NCBI GenBank assembly: GCA_021234155.1
Contig: JAJEKV010000032.1
Location: 11,352,099-11,416,098 of the forward strand
Direction: 5' to 3'
Length of the DNA stretch: 64,000 bases
Origin: Isoetes taiwanensis
Taxonomy: Eukaryota; Streptophyta; Lycopodiopsida; Isoetales; Isoetaceae
The translations under genes were made by a program, and so were the position numbers. The notes under the pieces were generated by a model that worked only from the letters and a program-made list of their open reading frames with translations, did not search any database and was not told the DNA's origin. How positions within the stretch are numbered: the stretch's first letter is position 1; the number at the start of each line of letters is the position of its first letter. This document shows, in pieces, positions 44,938 to 56,012 of this stretch.

Positions 44938-46579
44938 TGTGACGCTCCCTGCTAAACGTACGGCGCCCGGCCGTACACTCGGCAGGAAATCCCCCATCCG
45001 GCTCAACAACCGCATGGGCCCTTCGTCTACCCCGCACTCTGAGGTGACTCTTAGTGCGGGAAGGGAACACGAAGGTGTCTTGCGCGCCCTTCCCCTATGG
45101 GCTCCTATAACAGCGGAAGCGATAACACGTCAGAACTAGCATCAACATATACAAATACTACCTCGAAGGGTAGTGCATCACTCATAAACCAAGGCAAAGA
45201 TGATAATCACGAACCATAAAACATGAGAGCTCCTACCCCGGCTCAGACTCGTAAGGAGGATGACTGACCGGCTAGGCCTCAAGATAGAGCAGACCGAGTC
45301 ATGGCAATGGCGAGGGCTGGCATAGAACAATGGCTAGGGTTGACCACTCCATCCGCCCCTCATGTGCATACTTTGCAAATGGGCTAGATCAGGCTCTGAC
45401 AGGACTCTAGCCTTCCGGATACGCAATCCCATGGCATCACCCATCGGGACTACTCCAGGTTGCATCTCCCTGGTCCGATGAGGCAGGAAGGGTTGCATCT
45501 CCCCTTCCCAGGATCTAGAGGTGCCGTGGGCGGCTAGAGAATCGTGGCGACACACGATTCGTACCCGACTGAACCCCCCAAAACGAGAGCCAAGCCAACA
45601 CTTGCAGCTCTCGAGAGGCAGGGCAACACCATTGCCCCAGGAGGTGTCGGACCCATGCTCGGCCCACACGAAGTGACCGACCATAAGCCTAGCCCACTAT
45701 GGGATCCCCCGAAGCCCCCACTCGGCAGGGATCCTCCCTCCACTTTCCCTCTAGCCCCATTATATGGTGCTGAGTCATATCATAGCCTCAATAGCCTGGT
45801 GGGCTCCTATGCACAGGCCGCAACTAATAGGAACTAAGGGATCTACTCTAGGAGCATACTACATATGGCTCTAGGTCTCTACCCCCCTTCCCAATACAAG
45901 AGGAGCAAACATGATCAACCATCATCACATAATCATCACATCATGAGAATAATCATAAGAAGAACATCTTAACCTAATCATACAACTAACTAATGGTTAG
46001 GGTTCCTTGATTAGGGTTCAAGATGTTGAATATGGGTTCTAGGATGGCTCTACTCTAGATACAAGATACTAGCACATCTGGAATGCTAATTCCAGATGAG
46101 CTATCACAACTACTTTCCTACATACCGCTCCTCAAGCTCTCCCTCCGGATCCGCGGTGCCTCCATGGTCTCCGACTCACGAGATGCCGCTCCTACTCCAA
46201 GAACGAGTCTACCCGGGTGGGGCTCTTTGCGCGGTCTATGCCACAAGAACGATGTTCGAAACGAGGTTTCGAACGAGTAGGTGAGTCTCTGGGTGCTAGG
46301 GCTGGAAAGAGGTCTAGGGTTAGGGTTTATGCCTATATAAGTTAGGTCCACCTAGGATGCCACGTGGCACCAATCGGGTGAGTCCTGTGTGGCGGTGCCC
46401 CAATAGGTTAAGGCCACGTGGATAATGGCTTAACCTATGGTTGGCTAAGTTATGAGAATAACTTAGCCATGCCCCCTAGTGCCACAACCTATGGTATACA
46501 AGGCTATGAAGATAGACTTGTATAGTGACGGATCCAGGAATATACGTATTTATGACGTATATTCCCCTGGACCGTCATA
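44938..46579 (-). repeat. LTR of element 2, 5' copy
   Basis: 1642 bases, partner of 33343-34987. Followed by TTGCT, the target duplication. Its terminal CA is preceded by T where the other copy has C. Confidence 0.92.
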
Positions 46580-46584
46580 TTGCT

Positions 46585-48690
46585 CCTTGGTTTTGTCTCA
46601 GTTTGCTTTTTTCCTTTGTCCCATAGTCTTTTTCATGCTAGTTGCTTTTGAGCTTTTTCAAACTGCTTATCTATTTATGTTCAGGCCCTTGCATGCTAAA
46701 GTCATGCCCTTTCTTGCCATGTTGTAACTTGCTCGGTTTGATTCTTTCCTTTGTCCTATTGTCTTTTTATGTTGGTTGCTTTTGAGCTTGTTCAAACTGC
46801 GTGACCATTTATGTGGAACTTGCTTCATATTAGCTTCTTTGCCACGTCACTATTAAATTTAGCAGAAACCTTGTGAAATACACACAAGGATGCTAGATGT
46901 TTGAATGCAAATAGTAAACATGTTTCATGATGGAACATGCCAGATGAAATGTACATTTGGCTGAGACAACTTAGTACAAGAGAACAGAGCAGGGTGTAAT
47001 AGTTTTCTGAAAAAATTCCAAGAGTGTTATTTTTGAAAATTATGTTTTAAAGATACTATCATTCTTAAGCCTTTCTTTATGCTTTTATCTATATTTTAGC
47101 TTTGACATGGATAAAACTGGGTGGCGGCTATGACACCTGCAGTTCCCAGGTCTAGTTATTATTCTTATACTAACTTAAGCTCCTGGATGGTCTGCAGGTA
47201 CCACACCTCTACCCTTGAGCAAAAATTTAGATATGTATATTGAAATTTAAGGATGTGGTGAGATCTTTCTTGTAGCATTTGTAAACTTACAATTAAAAAC
47301 TTGCTGAGTTTAACCATGCTGCGAACATATTTTTTGAGCTGTTTAATGGAAATTATTTATTATGCAACTTTGTGGTATGGTTCCAAAAGATGTACTTGTT
47401 TCATGATTAAATTATGAATTTAAGTGGCTTTCTCTCATGTCTGTCATATGTCCTCATGGACGCTGCCAATGTGGCATGACGTAAAAATACTATCTATCTA
47501 TCTATCTTTAATAGAGCTAGTCATCTGCATCAGCATTACATCCTTTTCTTCTGTCGCAGCATTTTTCTTTGCATGTGAGAGAAAAGTCTGAAAATACTAC
47601 ATAGTACCATCCTAAATGGGATGACCTTCCTTTTGAAGTTTCAAGATTCTGCGACATGGTGCGTTTTATTTTTTTGTACCGTTTTAAAGGCGTGCCTTAT
47701 GAGAAATTGCACTCTGTGGCATAAATAAATCCCTTATCTAGAGGACACATGGTATGGGCAAAGTGACATATGGACATCTTAGAAATATTGCTTAGAACTC
47801 AAACAACCATAGAAAGGAAAAGTACTACATTGTTGGTCTGCATCCAGCCCCTTTTCATGGTCAAATTACAAATCAACCCATGAGTTGTTCATTTTTTTTT
47901 ATGCTAGTTACAAATAAATTCCAGAGAAAAAAGAGATGTCAACTGTGATGGTCCTTGTAGCTTGCATTATACATTATGTATATTGGGGTAGTATGCCAAT
48001 AATACATATAGCCAAAGTGCTAAAATCATACAAAATCCATGATCAAAGCAAAGGGCATACATTTCTGTAAGAGTTTTTGGAGGGAGGTGGAAGGCGCAAT
48101 TTCTGGGCAGTTCTAATGGTCGAAATTTGGAGCATCATATCTCGACGATCAAAGATCCATTTTTGGTGATTTTACTTTTGCGGGAAAGATTTTAAATAAG
48201 ATTTCTGAATTGAGTCTGATCAGGCCAAAATTCACCCATATGTGAGATAAATGATAGTGATGCTCGGTCAACATTTATTGCACTATGTATCTTCTTATGC
48301 AGTTTGATTCTTGAAGCCAGAAGCCAATCTTTTGAGGCGCAAGCAATTGCAAGACGTCCAGAGATCCATATATGAAGGAATTCTCAGGTGGGATTTTTCC
48401 TTTGGTTCAAGTATGTTTTATTAAGGGATTCATGGTTATGTATGTCCAAGAAGCTACGTCATATGCACCAAGGTTTTGGAGCCCTATAACTGGAGTTGGA
48501 GCTTAATAAAAATTGTGATAGTGATAAAGCATATGTGTGGTATAACAAGGCAAAGGATTGATCAGAAAAAGGCTAGAATTAGCTATCTATTAGAGATTAA
48601 ATCAAGAATGGCCTCTGGGTGACATCGGCCACAATTTCTTTGATGTATGTTGTTTTTGTTGTTGTTTAGTTCATTATTCACATTATTTTC
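46585..48690. other. Intergenic with local duplication and (CTAT)n
   Basis: Right behind LTR element 2, a unit of about 125 bases (CCTTTGTCC...GTTGCTTTTGAGC...TTCAAACTGC) occurs twice (about 46612-46672 and 46748-46800). Near 47455-47505 TCCTCATGGACGCTGCC...GACGTAAAAATA is followed by (CTAT)n, which resembles the 3' end of the second LINE family. No gene recognised. Confidence 0.4.
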
Positions 48691-48695
48691 TTGTA

Positions 48696-49335
48696 ATGTT
48701 TCTTAAAGCAATAAGAAAGAAAGAAAAAAAGAATGAATTTTATCCTCCACTGAGGCCAATCGGCCTATGGGACCCAGAAGGAGCGCAACAAACTTATTAC
48801 TGTCCGGGTCTGTCAAACTGTACAAGTATACATCATCATGAAATAAATGTATATATACATGTGTGTGCCCGAGGACATAGCTGATCTCGCATGTCCATGA
48901 CCTCCTGAAGGTATGATCCCAGCACCCGTACGGAAGCCTTGCTCAAAGTCACATGTAGCGACTGGCCAGGCCTGATCAATTCAGTATAGCGCGTCCGGAT
49001 TTGTTCATATACTGGGCAACTTTGAAGAGTATGAGATTCATCATCAATGACTCCTATTTGGCAGCATTGACAAAGCCTGTCCTGGCGTGGCTCAGTCTCA
49101 ATTCGAAGATGGTGTGCCCCTGTGCGAATGGAGGCAATGAGTCTGTGCCTTTTCATAGGCAACTAGGTACGCAGGTAGCATTGCGGGCCTCGTTCCAATG
49201 TGGGATTTATGTGGCGCTGGTAGTGTGCTGTCTTGACCTCTTCAAGGGCACTGGCATCCCAAAGCTTGCTGAGGAAGCGAGCATCGAGATATTGCCTCAA
49301 GCTATCGTGATCTGCCTAGTAAGCGAAGGAAAAGG
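48696..49335 (-). mobile_element. LINE 3' end of the second family, copy with (CTTT)n tail
   Basis: The minus-strand frame to 48836 encodes the ORF2 C-terminus: IRTGAHHLRIETEPRQDRLC, CCQIGVIDDESHTLQSCPVY. The 3' UTR (CCCATAGGCCGATTGGCCTC) follows, and the element ends in AAAATTCATTC and a CTTT-rich tail near 48715. It is the same tail protein as at 24340 and 51400. 5'-truncated. Confidence 0.75.
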
Positions 49336-49339
49336 TAAT

Positions 49340-50930
49340 ATTTGCTAACAAAATTTATGAAGAGGATATTGTATGGGCTTTGCATCAAAGGAATTAAGAT
49401 GGAACAACAAGATTGCGATGAAGACTTAACAAGATATAGAGAGTTTCATATAGAGAAATCTAGGACACATGGTTTGGCTGTAGCTTTGGTATCCGAAGAT
49501 GGGGACAAGGGTAAAGATCAGTTTGGCATGGATTTATGGTAAGCAACGTATGTTGAGATGGAACCTAAGCACTTAGAAGGCATGTGTGGCATCAAATTGA
49601 GTCATGAGGGCCATCAAAAGCTTATAGGGGCTTGTGGACATAGTTATGGCATGGAGCATTGTTAATCTAGTACATGCTTAAGTTATTGGATGGGTTTGGT
49701 AATTGATAAATGTCACATTTCTTATGAGGAGAATAATCGTGGTATAATCATATGAGAAGAGTGTTAGTATCTCTATTTGCTAATGGAGTGCAGAGATATT
49801 CGATCTATATCAGTATGACAGTGAGGCTTGAGACTTCCTCGACATTTTTGGATCGTCATCATGGTTTTCAACAGAAAGTTAGCTACCCCGACATGGTTAG
49901 TTGTATAGGCGACCTCGACAAGGGTATGGCTTAAGCACATGAATAGTAAATGTTGTAACAGACATTACATTCCATATGTTCTTTATATTATCTCACTGTT
50001 ATCTTAGTATATATTCTTGGATACTTCGAGGTCAGGCTTCTAGGTTCGATAGTTTGGTTTGTTGTGCATGCACATGTTCATCTGTGTTTCTATGTTATAT
50101 TCTTGTGCTTTGTAACACCGAGTATAGTTCTCCTGGCAAGGATGCTATATCAACTCTGTGACTCCATGGTAAGAGGTCCTCCAGTGCGAGATGTGGGCTG
50201 AGAGGGTATATGTACACAAGGTTCACCTCACCACTCCCGCTACATAGCATAAAATGTAAGCTAGTTGGTCATTTTTCTGCAAGTAGAGCCTGCATGTAGG
50301 ATGGCTGGGATTCCATTGTCTCGGAGTTATGTGTTATGATGGTTTGGTATTTTGACTATGTTCTATGCTTCTGATGCTCATGTATTGTATTTCATTTGAT
50401 GATGTTGTCATTGTTTAACATTGCAATTTAGTATCTTGTCTCATGAGTTATGCCTTGTATCTTATGTGTTTGTTATCAAAAATGTTACATGCATGCAGAG
50501 ACAGCTTTGGGATCCCCACTTAGCCACGAGGACTAACTCTATTGAGTGCATGTGCAGTGAATGGCCAAGGTGATGCTCAGGCTAGTGGCAACGGTGCAAC
50601 TGGGGGCCGTGGTTGAGTTCTATAAAAGAAGCTTCTCTTTGGTTTGCCTAGTTGTGAATGTATTGATGATAGTGCTAGACATTATTCTATCTAAGGGATA
50701 TTATCTTTGATTATTATAAGTAAGAAGATTTAATTCGTCGCCATATTCAATTGCTTATCATACCAACCTAGAATTAGTGCAAGTTTTGACAAGCTCTCGT
50801 GTTGCCAAGAGGGTCAACTCGGCAAGCTCATCACAAGTGATACCTGGGCATGTTGGATCTTTGGATGTTATTATGATTTATGGATTGGAGGTCTGGATCT
50901 TTGGTTATTGACACAAACCATTAACACACA
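49340..50930. other. Intergenic, no gene recognised
   Basis: Short plus-strand frames (49342-49542, 49752-49934, 49976-50161) show no known domain. The sequence resembles degraded retroelement filler but no motif supports a call. Confidence 0.3.
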
Positions 50931-50935
50931 ACTAA

Positions 50936-51083
50936 AGGAATAGAATAGAATATAATAGAATAGAATAGAATAGAATAGAATAGAATAGAATAGAATAGAA
51001 TAGAATAGAATAGAATAGAATAGAATAGAATAGAATAGAATAGAATAGAATAGAATAGAATAGAATAGAATAGAATAGAATAG
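50936..51083. repeat. (TAGAA)n microsatellite, about 29 units
   Basis: Almost perfect pentanucleotide repeat, about 148 bases, with one variant unit near the left end (TATAA). It is continuous with the 3' end of the adjoining LINE and is best read as that element's expanded tail. Long open frames through it are artefacts. Confidence 0.95.
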
Positions 51084-51583
51084 TTTTTTAACGTCCACGG
51101 AGACCAATAGGTCATGGGACCCATACAATGGGCTAGTACAATCATTACTACTAGGATTAAAAAAAACCCTGCCTCGAAAGGTTTTCAAGGAAAAAACCTT
51201 TGCAGTAATGATGATACTAGACAAGCAGAGATAATGACTACTGAGGGCTCAGTAATTGCAGACGTTTATCTAGAACCTCAAGTATGTATAATGCCAAGTC
51301 ATGCACAGATGGTGCTCTGAGAAGTTGTGGAAGCGTGGAATGGAATGCTAAGGTCAAAAAATGATTCCGGACTATCTCAAAAGCAGGGCAACTCAGAAGA
51401 GTATGGCTTTCATCTTCAATAACCTGTAACTGGCAACAGGCACATAGTCTCGCTTCTCGCGGCAATTGCGGCCGCTCCCATCTACCTGTCTCAATCCGTA
51501 GCCTGTGGGACCCCGTGCGAATTGATGCCCATCCGACAGCTCTCGCTGCCCTACGTAACCCCCCGTGTGAATATGCACCCAAA
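51084..51583 (-). mobile_element. LINE 3' end of the second family, copy with pentanucleotide tail
   Basis: The minus-strand frame 51582-51238 encodes the ORF2 C-terminus with an intact zinc-knuckle pattern: SIRTGSHRLRIETGRWERP, LCACCQLQVIEDESHTLLSC. A 3' UTR follows (CTTTCGAGGCAGGGTTTT; TTGGTCTCCGTGGACGTTAA), then the (TTCTA)n array. 5'-truncated at about 51583, where a MITE end begins. Confidence 0.78.
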
Positions 51584-51690
51584 CCAAAGGGGGTTTAAGG
51601 GGAATTTTAATTTAAATGTGTCAAATGCAATGGTTTGTGTTAATAATGTTAGTTTGTGTTAACTAAAATTTTTTTTGGCCCCTTCGAGGC
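51557..51690. mobile_element. One-ended copy of the 19931-20275 MITE family
   Basis: CCGTGTGAATATGCACCCAA and AACCAAAGGGGGTTTAAGGG followed by GAATTTTAATTTAAATGTG match the right inverted repeat of the MITE. The next bases (AATGCAATGGTTTGTGTTAA ... TTTTTTTTGGCCCC) match what follows that copy. The left end is missing; the LINE 5' end abuts here. Confidence 0.65.
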
Positions 51691-51850
51691 CTTAAGGATG
51701 GTGTAGGGGTATAGATATAGACATTACCTAATACTTTAATGATGGATGGTATATCAAAGCCTCACAAATCTAACAAACTAGAGGTGCTCAAATTATGGAA
51801 ACGAAAACATTGCATAGAATTAGACATATAATATTATACCAATACCAATA

Positions 51851-52357
51851 TTAATACATGAGTTGCATGTAATAATAGAATTTATTAATAATGAACAAGC
51901 ATACATCGATACATGCATATAGCTTTGGGTTAGACAACCATTTATAATGGTAGAAAAGGCACAAGCTAGTCTCATGTCTTTTAATACAATACAAAAAGAG
52001 AATTATGAGACTAGGTAGGAACTGCAACAACTGCAAGATTCTACAAGAATCAGCCTGAACAATCCATGAAACCACGTGTGCCACAGTCCTCCTGCATAGG
52101 TTTGCACAGAAACCTTTAAAAAGCCAGACTTTGACACCGCTGAGTTGGGTTTCAGCTTTGGGCAAAGACTGTTCGTATGTGCTGCAATAACATGGAATCC
52201 ATTTCCAATTTGGTATCTGTTTTATAAATGGCACAATACATGTTAACATTCTATCTCCAAAGAGACAAGGAAAACAAGGTGCTGCGCACGGAGGATTGCC
52301 CTCCATGGCCGGAGGGTGTAGTGGCTTAAACCATAGTTCAAAGTCATGTTTTGACAA
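51851..52357 (-). CDS. Hypothetical ORF, Cys-rich with hydrophobic end
   Basis: 168 codons, minus strand. Cys-rich first half (CAAPCFPCLFG; WIPCYCSTYEQ; GFCANLCRR) and a hydrophobic second half. No domain recognised and no clear homologue in the window. Could be an unrelated open frame or a final exon; low confidence that it is a gene. Confidence 0.2.
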   Translation of the reverse strand: MSKHDFELWFKPLHPPAMEGNPPCAAPCFPCLFGDRMLTCIVPFIKQIPNWKWIPCYCSTYEQSLPKAETQLSGVKVWLFKGFCANLCRRTVAHVVSWIVQADSCRILQLLQFLPSLIILFLYCIKRHETSLCLFYHYKWLSNPKLYACIDVCLFIINKFYYYMQLMY

Positions 52358-52704
52358 TCAATTCAAATTGCACAATAGAATACTTGATACCATGGCTTTA
52401 TGGGAATTGGCCTGAAGAAATCTTTCGTGCTCAGCATGGAAGAAGCATTGAAGAAGCATAAGGATTAGTAGAGCAGAGAATGGAAATACGTGTTTTGTTA
52501 GCATAGAAATGAGAGAACTCCTTGAAGACCCCTGATCGATTTTTTGTAATGGAGACCTTCAAACATCCGAGGAGCAGGTTTTGTAGAGGAATGAAACATT
52601 GCGATAAGGCATTGTATCAGCCTCGACTTGCTTGGCAAGAACTTATTTTTAATCTGAATACCTTTTCCTACCTCAATAGTCATGAATTCAAAAGCAAAGA
52701 AGAT

Positions 52705-53112
52705 CTAAAGCATCGGTCTAGAAGTAAAGATCGGTCTAGAAGTAGAGGGGCAATATGTTAGAAAGAACAAGCATGAATTACACAAAACAAAAGATGGATG
52801 AAAACAACAATGTAAAGTTATTACAAGTTTTCTTCTTCTCGTGGTTCGATCCTGCGCACTGAGGAAGAAAGACACCAGTGCCACTTGATTCCCGATCGGA
52901 GTTGGCGCCACAAAGGAACCAGCAGCATGGCCAGAAGAGACAAATTGCCAATGGGGAAGAGGAACAGCAGGGTGCTGAGGCGGTCTATGGCCAACAAGCC
53001 TGTTATGTAGAACTCTGTTATTGCTACCTATATATCTGTTACGGTTTTGCTGTGGTCTTCCTCGCCTATTTCCCCATATATTTTCCTCCTCCATTGTCCC
53101 ATATTGCTGCAC
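52705..53112 (-). CDS. Hypothetical ORF, Arg/Asn/Gln-rich
   Basis: 135 codons, minus strand, starting MQQYGTMEEENIWGNRRGRP and continuing QQNRNRYIGSNNR and HRPPQHPAVPLPHWQF. The composition of the first half looks like real low-complexity protein; the last third is hydrophobic and Cys-rich and probably non-coding. Not recognised. Confidence 0.25.
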   Translation of the reverse strand: MQQYGTMEEENIWGNRRGRPQQNRNRYIGSNNRVLHNRLVGHRPPQHPAVPLPHWQFVSSGHAAGSFVAPTPIGNQVALVSFFLSAQDRTTRRRKLVITLHCCFHPSFVLCNSCLFFLTYCPSTSRPIFTSRPML

Positions 53113-54010
53113 AAATTGCCAAATTTCACTTGCTAAGCTTTAAAAGACATAAAATGGCTTGTTTCATCACAACCAGAAACTTGGCTTTGTGTCACCCATA
53201 AGATACAAAATGGCATTTGCCTTGTTAGCTTCAGCCAGAACAAAAACCAGTTTCAATAATGTCTAAAACAGCAGAAACTGGTTCAATTAATGTGATCCCT
53301 GACAAAAATTAGTTGCAAGGAACACGTTGGGTTCAATTCGGGCCAAAAAAGTTCTAAATATTTTACAGTAAAAGAAAATAAATTTTCAAAAAATCTAGAT
53401 CCCGTAAAGAAAAAGGCATGTTCGATCCAGTCCAACAAAATAAGAACCCGGTTGGGTCTAATTTAGCAGGAAAAATTCTTGCTCGGAAGGTCAAAAATCA
53501 AGCTGAGCGTAATCAATAGATGAAAAGCACGGGCATTCTATTAGAGTTAGAAAGGTCAAAAACATGATAAAATCATGTCGTAAAGATGGAAAACCAAAAC
53601 AGAGGATATACCGTTGATTAGAAAAAAAAAAATTTGATTAGAAAAGAGACTTTGGTTCTAACATTTTGTTGGGCATAGATTTGGGATTTCTCCTTGGAAG
53701 CGTGGATTAATCTGGTAGAGCAGCTGGCGCTTTGCAAAAGAGGCGATATTGAGGCTGCATTGTTGCCTTGGGTAACAATCTTGCCATGCTTCCATTTTGA
53801 ACCTAACCATATCCCGCCACCGCAAAGATGAATCTATCTTCAAGCTTCTTCTTCTTGCTCCTCAAATCCCGAATATGCCGCATTTCCTTTCACACTTGTG
53901 CTCCATCGCCCACATTTGAAAAAGAACCACAGATCAATAAAAAAAAACTGCAGAAACCGCCTAAAACCTCGGGGTTTCTTTTATGATTCGAAAGCAGAAA
54001 ATAAGAACCC
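53113..54010. other. Intergenic, no gene recognised
   Basis: AT-rich DNA with scattered degenerate CAGAAACTGGTT-type words around 53170-53290. No supported ORF. Confidence 0.3.
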
Positions 54011-54019
54011 ACCTCGTTG

Positions 54020-54394
54020 TTAGACATATGGGTCTTCTCCCGTAGTAAATCGAGGCAAAGATCTGTATTCTTTTGTAAGTAGATGCCGGATTATCTTCCT
54101 CGGGTCATCGAAAGCATAGAATGGGCCATTTGCTTTCGCAAGGCCCGAGACAAAATCATCTTCTTCATTTCGTTCCAAGGACAACTCGGACCACGGGCTT
54201 GAACCGAAAGCGAGGGAATCTAAGGAGTCAAAACCCATCCGAGAATAACGCATTGCGCTTCCATAGCTCGAATTCGCCACAAAGATTATGAAACGAAAAA
54301 AAAGGAAGCCAAGACACAAGAATATGGACCACTTTACGTAAGGATATGGAGCTGTGGCAAAGGAAAATTGCTCCAGATCTATAAAAAGAAGCAA
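54020..54394 (-). CDS. Hypothetical small membrane protein
   Basis: 124 codons, minus strand. One strong membrane segment at residues 24-43 (IFLCLGFLFFRFIIFVANSS), then a hydrophilic acidic part (SLERNEEDDFVSGLAKANGP; DDPRKIIRHLL) ending FTTGEDPYV. Composition changes cleanly between membrane and soluble parts, as in a true gene. The family is unknown; introns cannot be excluded. Confidence 0.35.
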   Translation of the reverse strand: MLLFIDLEQFSFATAPYPYVKWSIFLCLGFLFFRFIIFVANSSYGSAMRYSRMGFDSLDSLAFGSSPWSELSLERNEEDDFVSGLAKANGPFYAFDDPRKIIRHLLTKEYRSLPRFTTGEDPYV

Positions 54395-54581
54395 CTGGAG
54401 CTCGAATGCGAAATGAAGAAGGGAGAAAGAGAAAAACGAGACGGGCTATGGAGCTTGATCCGACATAACAGTCGAAAATCTTGGGCTTCACCTCTTGCCG
54501 GTTAGGCGGTTCAACTATGAGCTACCCACAATGCAGGTGACCGCGAGTTTACCCGCAACAATGGGTTTGGAGCAGTCACCA

Positions 54582-54621
54582 GCATATCCTAGGTATATTC
54601 CAGCATATACCTAGGATATGC
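54582..54621. repeat. Perfect 16-bp inverted repeat inside a larger foldback
   Basis: GCATATCCTAGGTATA (54582-54597) and its exact inverse TATACCTAGGATATGC (54606-54621), loop of 8. Outer arms ATGGGTTTGG (54561) and CCACAAACCCAT extend the symmetry imperfectly, giving a foldback of about 75 bases. Could be a short MITE or footprint. Confidence 0.75.
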
Positions 54622-55190
54622 CACAAACCCATATAAACAAGGGTTTGCCCCCCTAGGGGCAACCCAAAAAACTTGATATAGTACTGTGATGAAAAAATAT
54701 TATCTAATATTGTGATTGACTTACGGCATTCTCAATAGCTCATGTACAACAAAGATCTTCAAACGTCAAGTAACAAAGTGTTGTCTATAATTTCCGACCA
54801 GTGACATATATTTTAGACACATGTAGATGCAACAACTATGGGACAATTTGACTGCCATCTGATTTGATTTGTTTAACTGCACATAAAAGATGAAAAATGA
54901 AAAGATATCAAGTGTAAAATTGAATTTGGTCCTTAACATGCCCAGTCTGTTGTACATCATCACATGAGACAAGGAAAACCCCTAGGATTAGATTGCATGT
55001 CCTTGCAAGCTTTCACGTGGTGGTAGGAAATCAGCGCTCCAATCTGTATAAAAAAGAAGGGGCTGATAAGGAAAATGTTAAGCAGTCAAGAAGATGCAAA
55101 TCACCAGCACACGGTCTTTATAAGCATGCATTGGTATGGCCATACTCATATGATTAAAAAAAGGCCACTGAACATACTATTCACAAAATC
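54622..55190. other. Intergenic, no feature recognised
   Basis: AT-rich stretch. May include 3' flank of the AP-3 sigma exon. Confidence 0.3.
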
Positions 55191-55286
55191 TTACTTGAAG
55201 ATATCTTGAACAGTCTTGACTATTTCAGCAGAATTGGTCTCGACAACTTGTCCTCCCATGATGATCTCATCTAGAACAGTATGCAC
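55191..55286 (-). pseudogene. AP-3 complex sigma subunit, single exon
   Basis: AP-3 sigma is the small subunit of the adaptor complex that sorts cargo to the vacuole. The exon follows a TTTTCCAG acceptor and reads VHTVLDEIIMGGQVVETNSA then EIVKTVQDIFK and TAA, 32 codons including the stop. It matches the conserved MHTVLDEIxxGGQVLETxSxE segment of plant AP-3 sigma, but the C-terminal tail after EEISK is missing. I cannot find the upstream longin-fold exons within the next 700 bases, so it is a fragment or a distant last exon. Confidence 0.6.
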
Positions 55287-56005
55287 CTGGAAAACAACTT
55301 AAAATGAGACTAATGCCAACACATTCCATGCACACAGTCTGCTTATCTTCATAAAAACTTATAATTCTTTCCACATACTACAGAACCTAAATTAATCAGC
55401 CATGACAAATTTGAGACAGTATAAGAATTGGAACCTCGTATAATACCAAACGAGACCCTGTTTTGCCATTTCCAATCAATGAGATTCTGTCATGAGGACA
55501 GCTTCAAGTACTAGATAATGAATTCCAGGTGTAACTATTGCATATTCTTCTCCAGGTTTAGGATCCAATCATATTAGTGAATGATTAGGGGGTCTCTGAA
55601 AATAACAACATCAACAAACTCTATAAAAAACTTTCAGTGGCTGCCATAGCTCTTTGCTCTTTGCCATGTAGACTATTTAGAGGGTAAAAGAAAGCTAGGG
55701 TGTCTAAAAAAAATGCCCTTACATTATGTATAATGTAGGGCATGTAGGCACCGTTTTAGTTATTTTTTTGAATTTTAGTTAGTTGGGATATGTAATGATT
55801 ATGAGTAGTCACGCCGACAATTCAAAATTATGAGTGGCGTGTGGCAACCTTGAACGGACCTTCATTGCAATTTTTGGAGGGAGATTTGCGAAGTGTTTCC
55901 TGTTTAGGAAAAAAATTTGCCGCCGTTCCAATTTTTTGTGTTTGTGAGTGATCAACGAAGTAATTCGACTGTAACTATTCTTCTTCCTCGAAATCCTTGC
56001 CCAAA
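55287..56005. other. Intergenic, no gene recognised
   Basis: AT-rich. Searched on the minus strand for upstream AP-3 sigma exons without success. The last 150 bases may be the leader of the gene at 56013. Confidence 0.3.
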
Positions 56006-56012
56006 TCCAAGC

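Larger units (their letters stand above)
33343..46579 (-). mobile_element. Ty3/gypsy LTR retrotransposon, element 2 (related family, H3-carrying, decayed)
   Basis: A 13.24-kb minus-strand element. LTRs are 33343-34987 and 44938-46579, with the target duplication TTGCT at 33338-33342 and 46580-46584; the right LTR end is CATA where the left has CACA. Order in element sense: 5' LTR, primer site, ORF-A with H3 (44364-43267), ORF-B (42456 to about 41080), gag-protease, RT, RNase H, integrase, chromodomain, polypurine tract, 3' LTR. Unlike element 1 it keeps the RT region, but nearly every gene is broken by frameshifts. Gene order, primer site, LTR ends and the accessory ORFs show common ancestry with element 1. 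Confidence 0.92.

Noticed and set aside
50936-51083. CRISPR-like or satellite array
   Set aside because: Uninterrupted 5-base repeat without spacers, in a plant genome and continuous with a LINE 3' end.
50871-51224. ORFs with repeated FYSIL
   Set aside because: Translation of the pentanucleotide microsatellite.
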